Origin: Photobacterium halotolerans DSM 18316 | GTDB taxonomy: Bacteria; Pseudomonadota; Gammaproteobacteria; Enterobacterales; Vibrionaceae | Direction of reading: 5' to 3' | Length of the DNA: 64,000 nucleotides | Assembly: GCF_000425165.1 (NCBI RefSeq) | Contig: NZ_KE384321.1 | Coordinates: forward strand, 254,235-318,234 | In this document: one piece after another, positions 60,535 through 64,000 of the stretch | Layout of the letters: each line of letters begins with the position of its first letter | Position numbering within the stretch: the first letter of the stretch is position 1 | Made by a program: the position numbers and the translations under genes | The notes under the pieces: generated by a model | What the model was told of the DNA's origin: nothing | The model's database searches: none | The model's input: the letters and a program-made list of their open reading frames with translations, nothing else

Positions 60535-61992
60535 TCAAACCTGATGCCGTGACACCAGCGCATTGAGGCTGTCGGCGAGTCCTTTTAATGTTTCGACCCG
60601 GTTGGCCAGCTCGGCACCCTGCTGGGCCACCTGATCCGAGACCTGGTTGGTCTGCACCACGCTGTGCGCCACTTCGGTACTGGCCTGATTGAGCTCTTTC
60701 AGTGACTGGACCTGAATGCCCAGGGTATCGGCCAGTCGGTTAACATCCTCAGACAAACCTGTGATCTCGGCAATAATGCCGCCCAGCTCGGACGCCGTGG
60801 CATGAATGACTTTTTGTCCCTGCTGCACTTCATTTTTACTTTTTTCCAGCAAGCTGCGGATCTCTGTGGCGGAGGCATTACTTTTTGCAGACAGTTTACG
60901 GACTTCATCGGCGACCACGGCAAACCCTCGTCCCGACTCCCCGGCTCGCGCGGCTTCAATCGCCGCATTCAGTGCCAGCAGATTGGTCTGTTCGGCAACG
61001 GCGGTGATCAGCTCTGCGGCCGACATGACTTCATTATTACTGTGCAGGATGCGGGCGATAGCTTCGGTCGAGGCATTCAGTGATGCCGAGCTGTGCTGGG
61101 CCTGCGTTTCTATCGTCCGGCTGCGCTGGCGCAATTCGGTTACGGAACGGTCGGATTCATCCAGCCCTTCTGTCATCTGCCCGAGTTGCTGACTCATCTG
61201 CTCTGCCGCACTGGCCTGCGACAGGCAGTTTTGATTGAGATCTTTTACCTGATGATGCAGTGCATCAGACTGCTGTTCCAAATCATCGGCTAACTGTGCC
61301 AGCTGGCTGGCGTTAGCACTGGCACGCTCCATAATGCCGCTCAGCACCTGCTCCCCCTTTTTGGCTTGCTCTGCCAATGTATAACTGGCCCGTTCCGCCT
61401 CTGACGACTTCACCAGCGCGGCTTCTCGCTGACGCACGGTAAAGGCCTGAGCGAGACCTATCACTATCAAAGGCAGTAATAAGCCAGACCAGGTTTCCAG
61501 CCGTTCTGCTGCCGGTGTCAGTACCAGGTGAGGAAAATCGTGACCGGCCAGCGATTCCTTTATCATCCAGCCAGAGATCACCACCACCAGTGCACTCCAG
61601 ATCATGGCTGTGACCGGTTTGGCCGCCAGAAAAAAAGCCACAATCAGCAGCGGCATCCAGAATGCCTGAGTGGAGACGACAATACCGCCACTCTGATACA
61701 CGATATTCACAGCATGGACGACCATGCCCAGAAACCCCAGATTGACCGCGAGCTCAATCTGTTTCAGCCAGCGTACAGTCAAACCGGCCAGTATTTCGCA
61801 TCCGATGAGCGTAATAGAAGTAATAATCAAACTGGTATGGGCGTGACTCGACCACTTTATCCAGCTGTACAGGCCGACGAAAAACGATATAAGGGTGAAA
61901 AATAGCAGGGTATCAACCAGGCGGACTTGCTCTTCCTGCCACTGATGTGAAGAGGGTAAAAACAGGCCGCGCCAAAAAGCGACTGGGGACAT
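60535..61992 (-). CDS. Methyl-accepting chemotaxis protein with a membrane-embedded sensor
   Basis: 485 residues. The N-terminal ~190 residues have about six hydrophobic helices and no periplasmic ligand domain, HAMP not evident. The rest is a long coiled coil with the signalling tip [20 protein letters not shown] and [20 protein letters not shown]. The sensor may detect membrane state or a small permeable molecule. The gene sits between ruvC and ruvA with terminators on both sides, an insertion into a normally contiguous ruv group. Confidence 0.9.
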   Translation of the reverse strand: MSPVAFWRGLFLPSSHQWQEEQVRLVDTLLFFTLISFFVGLYSWIKWSSHAHTSLIITSITLIGCEILAGLTVRWLKQIELAVNLGFLGMVVHAVNIVYQSGGIVVSTQAFWMPLLIVAFFLAAKPVTAMIWSALVVVISGWMIKESLAGHDFPHLVLTPAAERLETWSGLLLPLIVIGLAQAFTVRQREAALVKSSEAERASYTLAEQAKKGEQVLSGIMERASANASQLAQLADDLEQQSDALHHQVKDLNQNCLSQASAAEQMSQQLGQMTEGLDESDRSVTELRQRSRTIETQAQHSSASLNASTEAIARILHSNNEVMSAAELITAVAEQTNLLALNAAIEAARAGESGRGFAVVADEVRKLSAKSNASATEIRSLLEKSKNEVQQGQKVIHATASELGGIIAEITGLSEDVNRLADTLGIQVQSLKELNQASTEVAHSVVQTNQVSDQVAQQGAELANRVETLKGLADSLNALVSRHQV

Positions 61993-62072
61993 TTTGTTAT
62001 CCTTGTCATTGTTATATATGAACTATCCAACAGCTCCGACCACTATATTCAGTTAACAATGAATTAACAAAG

Positions 62073-62100
62073 AAAAAAGCAGCACAAGGCTGCTTTTTTT
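62073..62100 (-). terminator. ruvC terminator
   Basis: AAAAAAGCAGC, five-base loop, GCTGCTTTTTTT, 62 bases after the ruvC stop on the minus strand. It isolates ruvC from the chemoreceptor gene. Confidence 0.85.
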
Positions 62101-62162
62101 GATCCGTCCAACAGAACGCATGCCTGACAGGGATATTGGCAGTGCGACTTAACAGCGCGTGA

Positions 62163-62684
62163 CTATCTGTATCGTCCCCGTTTAGAGCCAGAAGCCTGAC
62201 CCGCCATCGCCACCAGGGTTTTGTGGGTATGGGCATGACAGATAGCCACCGCCAAAGCATCGGCCGCATCTGCCTGAGGCTTACCCGGTAATTTCAGCAT
62301 ATGGCAGACCATATGTTGAACCTGTACCTTATCGGCACTGCCTTTGCCAACCACCGCCTGTTTAATCAATCTGGCCGCATATTCGCTGACAGGGATATGG
62401 GCGTTGACGGCTGCGACAATCGCACTGCCGCGAGCCTGCCCGAGTTTCAGTGCAGAATTGGCATTTTTACCCATGAAGACTTCTTCGATGGCAAAGTCAT
62501 CGGGACGAAACTGAGTGATCACCTCGGTGACCCCGGCATAAATCTGATGCAGCCGGCCCGGAATATCATCACAGCTGGTGCGGATACACCCACTGCCCAG
62601 ATATTCAAGTTGCCTGCCCACCTGACGGATAACACCGTATCCCGTGATTCTGGAGCCTGGGTCTATCCCTAAAATAATGGCCAT
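62163..62684 (-). CDS. ruvC: Holliday junction resolvase RuvC
   Basis: Homodimeric endonuclease that resolves junctions. 173 residues, the E. coli length. RNase H-like fold with acidic residues in [34 protein letters not shown] and [16 protein letters not shown] (the last carries the Asp pair). It follows yebC after five bases. Confidence 0.96.
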   Translation of the reverse strand: MAIILGIDPGSRITGYGVIRQVGRQLEYLGSGCIRTSCDDIPGRLHQIYAGVTEVITQFRPDDFAIEEVFMGKNANSALKLGQARGSAIVAAVNAHIPVSEYAARLIKQAVVGKGSADKVQVQHMVCHMLKLPGKPQADAADALAVAICHAHTHKTLVAMAGQASGSKRGRYR

Positions 62685-62689
62685 TAATA

Positions 62690-63433
62690 TTACAACTGTT
62701 CCGCCACTTCGTCAGAGATATCCCCGTTATGGTATACCTCCTGCACATCATCAAGATCATCCAGCGCATCAATCAGACGCAGCAGTTTTGGTGCAGTGTC
62801 CGCGTCCAGCTCGGCCTTGGTTGATGGCACCAGAGTCACTTCCGCGTTCTGGGCTTCGAACCCGGCACTGTCCAGCGCGTCTCTCACCGGGCCAAAATCC
62901 GCCGGTGTGGTGTAGACATCGATAGAACCGTCATCATTGGTTTCAACATCATCGGCCCCCCCTTCCAGTGCCGCCTCCATGACGGCGTCTTCATCCAGCC
63001 CAGGCGCGTAGGAAATCACCCCTTTTTTCTCGAACAGGTAATTAACGCTACCGTCTGTGCCCAGATTACCGCCTGCTTTGCTGAACGCATGGCGCACACC
63101 GGATACCGTGCGATTGCGGTTGTCTGTCATGCATTCAACCATCACAGCGGTACCGCCAGGGCCGTATCCTTCGTAAATCACGGTTTCCATGTTGTCGTCA
63201 CCTTCACCGCCGGCACCACGGCTGATGGCACGGTTGATGGTGTCACGCGTCATGTTGTTGGACAGCGCTTTATCAACAGCAGCCCGCAGACGCGGGTTGC
63301 TTTCCGTTTCAGGGCCGCCTTCTTTGGTCGACACCACGATTTCTCGGATTAGCTTGGTGAAAATTTTGCCACGCTTGGCGTCTTGCGCCGCTTTACGGTG
63401 TTTGATGTTGGCCCACTTACTATGACCTGCCAT
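62690..63433 (-). CDS. yebC: YebC/PmpR family regulatory protein
   Basis: TACO1-type protein of 247 residues, the E. coli length. The N-terminus [20 protein letters not shown] is invariant in the family. Members act as DNA-binding regulators or as translation factors that help ribosomes through proline runs. Operon with ruvC, as in many gammaproteobacteria. Confidence 0.95.
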   Translation of the reverse strand: MAGHSKWANIKHRKAAQDAKRGKIFTKLIREIVVSTKEGGPETESNPRLRAAVDKALSNNMTRDTINRAISRGAGGEGDDNMETVIYEGYGPGGTAVMVECMTDNRNRTVSGVRHAFSKAGGNLGTDGSVNYLFEKKGVISYAPGLDEDAVMEAALEGGADDVETNDDGSIDVYTTPADFGPVRDALDSAGFEAQNAEVTLVPSTKAELDADTAPKLLRLIDALDDLDDVQEVYHNGDISDEVAEQL

Positions 63434-63566
63434 AACAATGCTCCGGATTTATAGAGGGTGTTGTCCCAGCTCTGCGTCACTGGGAGGCGCTGATCACTGT
63501 TCAGAACACGGCGAGAGATCGTACATCAGATGGTATGAAGCATACTGCAATGTCTTGAAGAGTGAT

Positions 63567-63590
63567 CGGGCTGGCAGAGCTGCCAGCCCG
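63567..63590 (-). terminator. Hairpin after aspS
   Basis: CGGGCTGGCA GAGC TGCCAGCCCG, a 10-bp GC-rich stem 15 bases after the aspS stop. It lacks a T-run, so termination is likely but may be partial. Confidence 0.5.
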
Positions 63591-63605
63591 GATAAACCTG
63601 ATTAA

Positions 63606-64000
63606 TCAGGCTTCGGTATTTTGTTCGTCTTTTGCAGCCAGTTTCACCGCAATTGCCAGCTCCTCAAGAGCGGCAGGATTAGCCAGGCTTGGCGCATCTG
63701 TCATCAGACATGCTGCCGCCGTGGTTTTCGGGAAGGCAATCACGTCACGGATATTCTCAGTGCCGCACAGCAGCATTACCAGACGATCCAGACCAAACGC
63801 CAGACCCGCATGCGGCGGCGTACCGAATTTCAGTGCGTCCAGCAGGAAGCCGAATTTCAGTTGCTGCTCTTGCGCGTCAATACCCAGAATGTTGAACACA
63901 GCCGCCTGCATGTCTGCGTTGTGAATACGCACAGAACCCCCGCCCACTTCGTAGCCATTCAGTACCATATCGTAGGCATTGGAGACTGCTGTTGCAGGAT
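63606..64000 (-). CDS. aspS: Aspartyl-tRNA synthetase, C-terminal part (cut by the window edge)
   Basis: The last 130 or so residues of a class IIb synthetase. [20 protein letters not shown] and the class II motif 3, [15 protein letters not shown], then [20 protein letters not shown] are diagnostic. The frame is open to the window end without a start, so it continues beyond 64000. It lies upstream of yebC-ruvC. Confidence 0.94.
   Translation of the reverse strand, partial: PATAVSNAYDMVLNGYEVGGGSVRIHNADMQAAVFNILGIDAQEQQLKFGFLLDALKFGTPPHAGLAFGLDRLVMLLCGTENIRDVIAFPKTTAAACLMTDAPSLANPAALEELAIAVKLAAKDEQNTEA

Overview
The window looks like chromosomal DNA of a marine gammaproteobacterium of the Vibrionaceae type (Photobacterium, Grimontia, Enterovibrio or a near relative; the genus cannot be fixed from sequence alone). 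Pointers are the topA-sohB-yciK-rluB-yciO-rnm-trp gene order, a trp operon with separate trpG and trpD and a fused trpCF, an E. coli-like trp promoter/operator and leader peptide, a vibriolysin-type M4 protease, and the cydABX-ybgE-ybgC-tolQRAB-pal-cpoB-nadA string.

Layout. 1-2.6 kb: two exporters (MFS, EamA). 2.6-10.7 kb: topA, sohB, yciK, rluB, yciO, rnm. 10.7-18.7 kb: trp operon with TrpR operator, leader/attenuator and, unusually, a type I-beta DAHP synthase between the attenuator and trpE, so the entry step of the shikimate pathway shares tryptophan control. 18.9-24.8 kb: dicarboxylate symporter, yciA, yciI, a pilotin-like lipoprotein, an rRNA-type methyltransferase, a pseudouridine synthase and an NSS transporter. 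25-31 kb: cardiolipin synthase, then an accessory stretch with a molybdopterin-fold protein coupled to a diguanylate cyclase, an SRPBCC protein, two GNATs and a GNAT relic.

31.0-35.4 kb: a complete curli system, all on the minus strand: csgDEFG, a terminator, then csgB, csgA and a small secreted protein that may be a CsgC/CsgH-like amyloid inhibitor. CsgA is strikingly Asp-rich. 35.4-36.4 kb: AT-rich csgD upstream region, a palindromic GC-rich block, a tRNA relic and tRNA-Ser(UGA) and tRNA-Ser(GGA). 36.6-43.7 kb: mscM, alaE, a secreted M4 metalloprotease, and a second, identical tRNA-Ser(GGA). 43.9-47.5 kb: a YecA/YgfB-family protein and a TAXI-type TRAP transporter. 47.8-57.7 kb: nadA, the Tol-Pal system and cytochrome bd oxidase (including the 39-residue CydX). 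58.8-64 kb: ruvB, ruvA, a chemoreceptor wedged between ruvA and ruvC, ruvC, yebC and the 3' end of aspartyl-tRNA synthetase.

Most of the window is conserved housekeeping. The accessory and most unusual parts are the curli locus with its acidic curlin and terminal small protein, the cysteine-free molybdopterin-fold protein/GGDEF pair, the DAHP synthase in the trp operon, and the chemoreceptor inserted into the ruv cluster. No CRISPR array, insertion sequence, prophage or integron was found.
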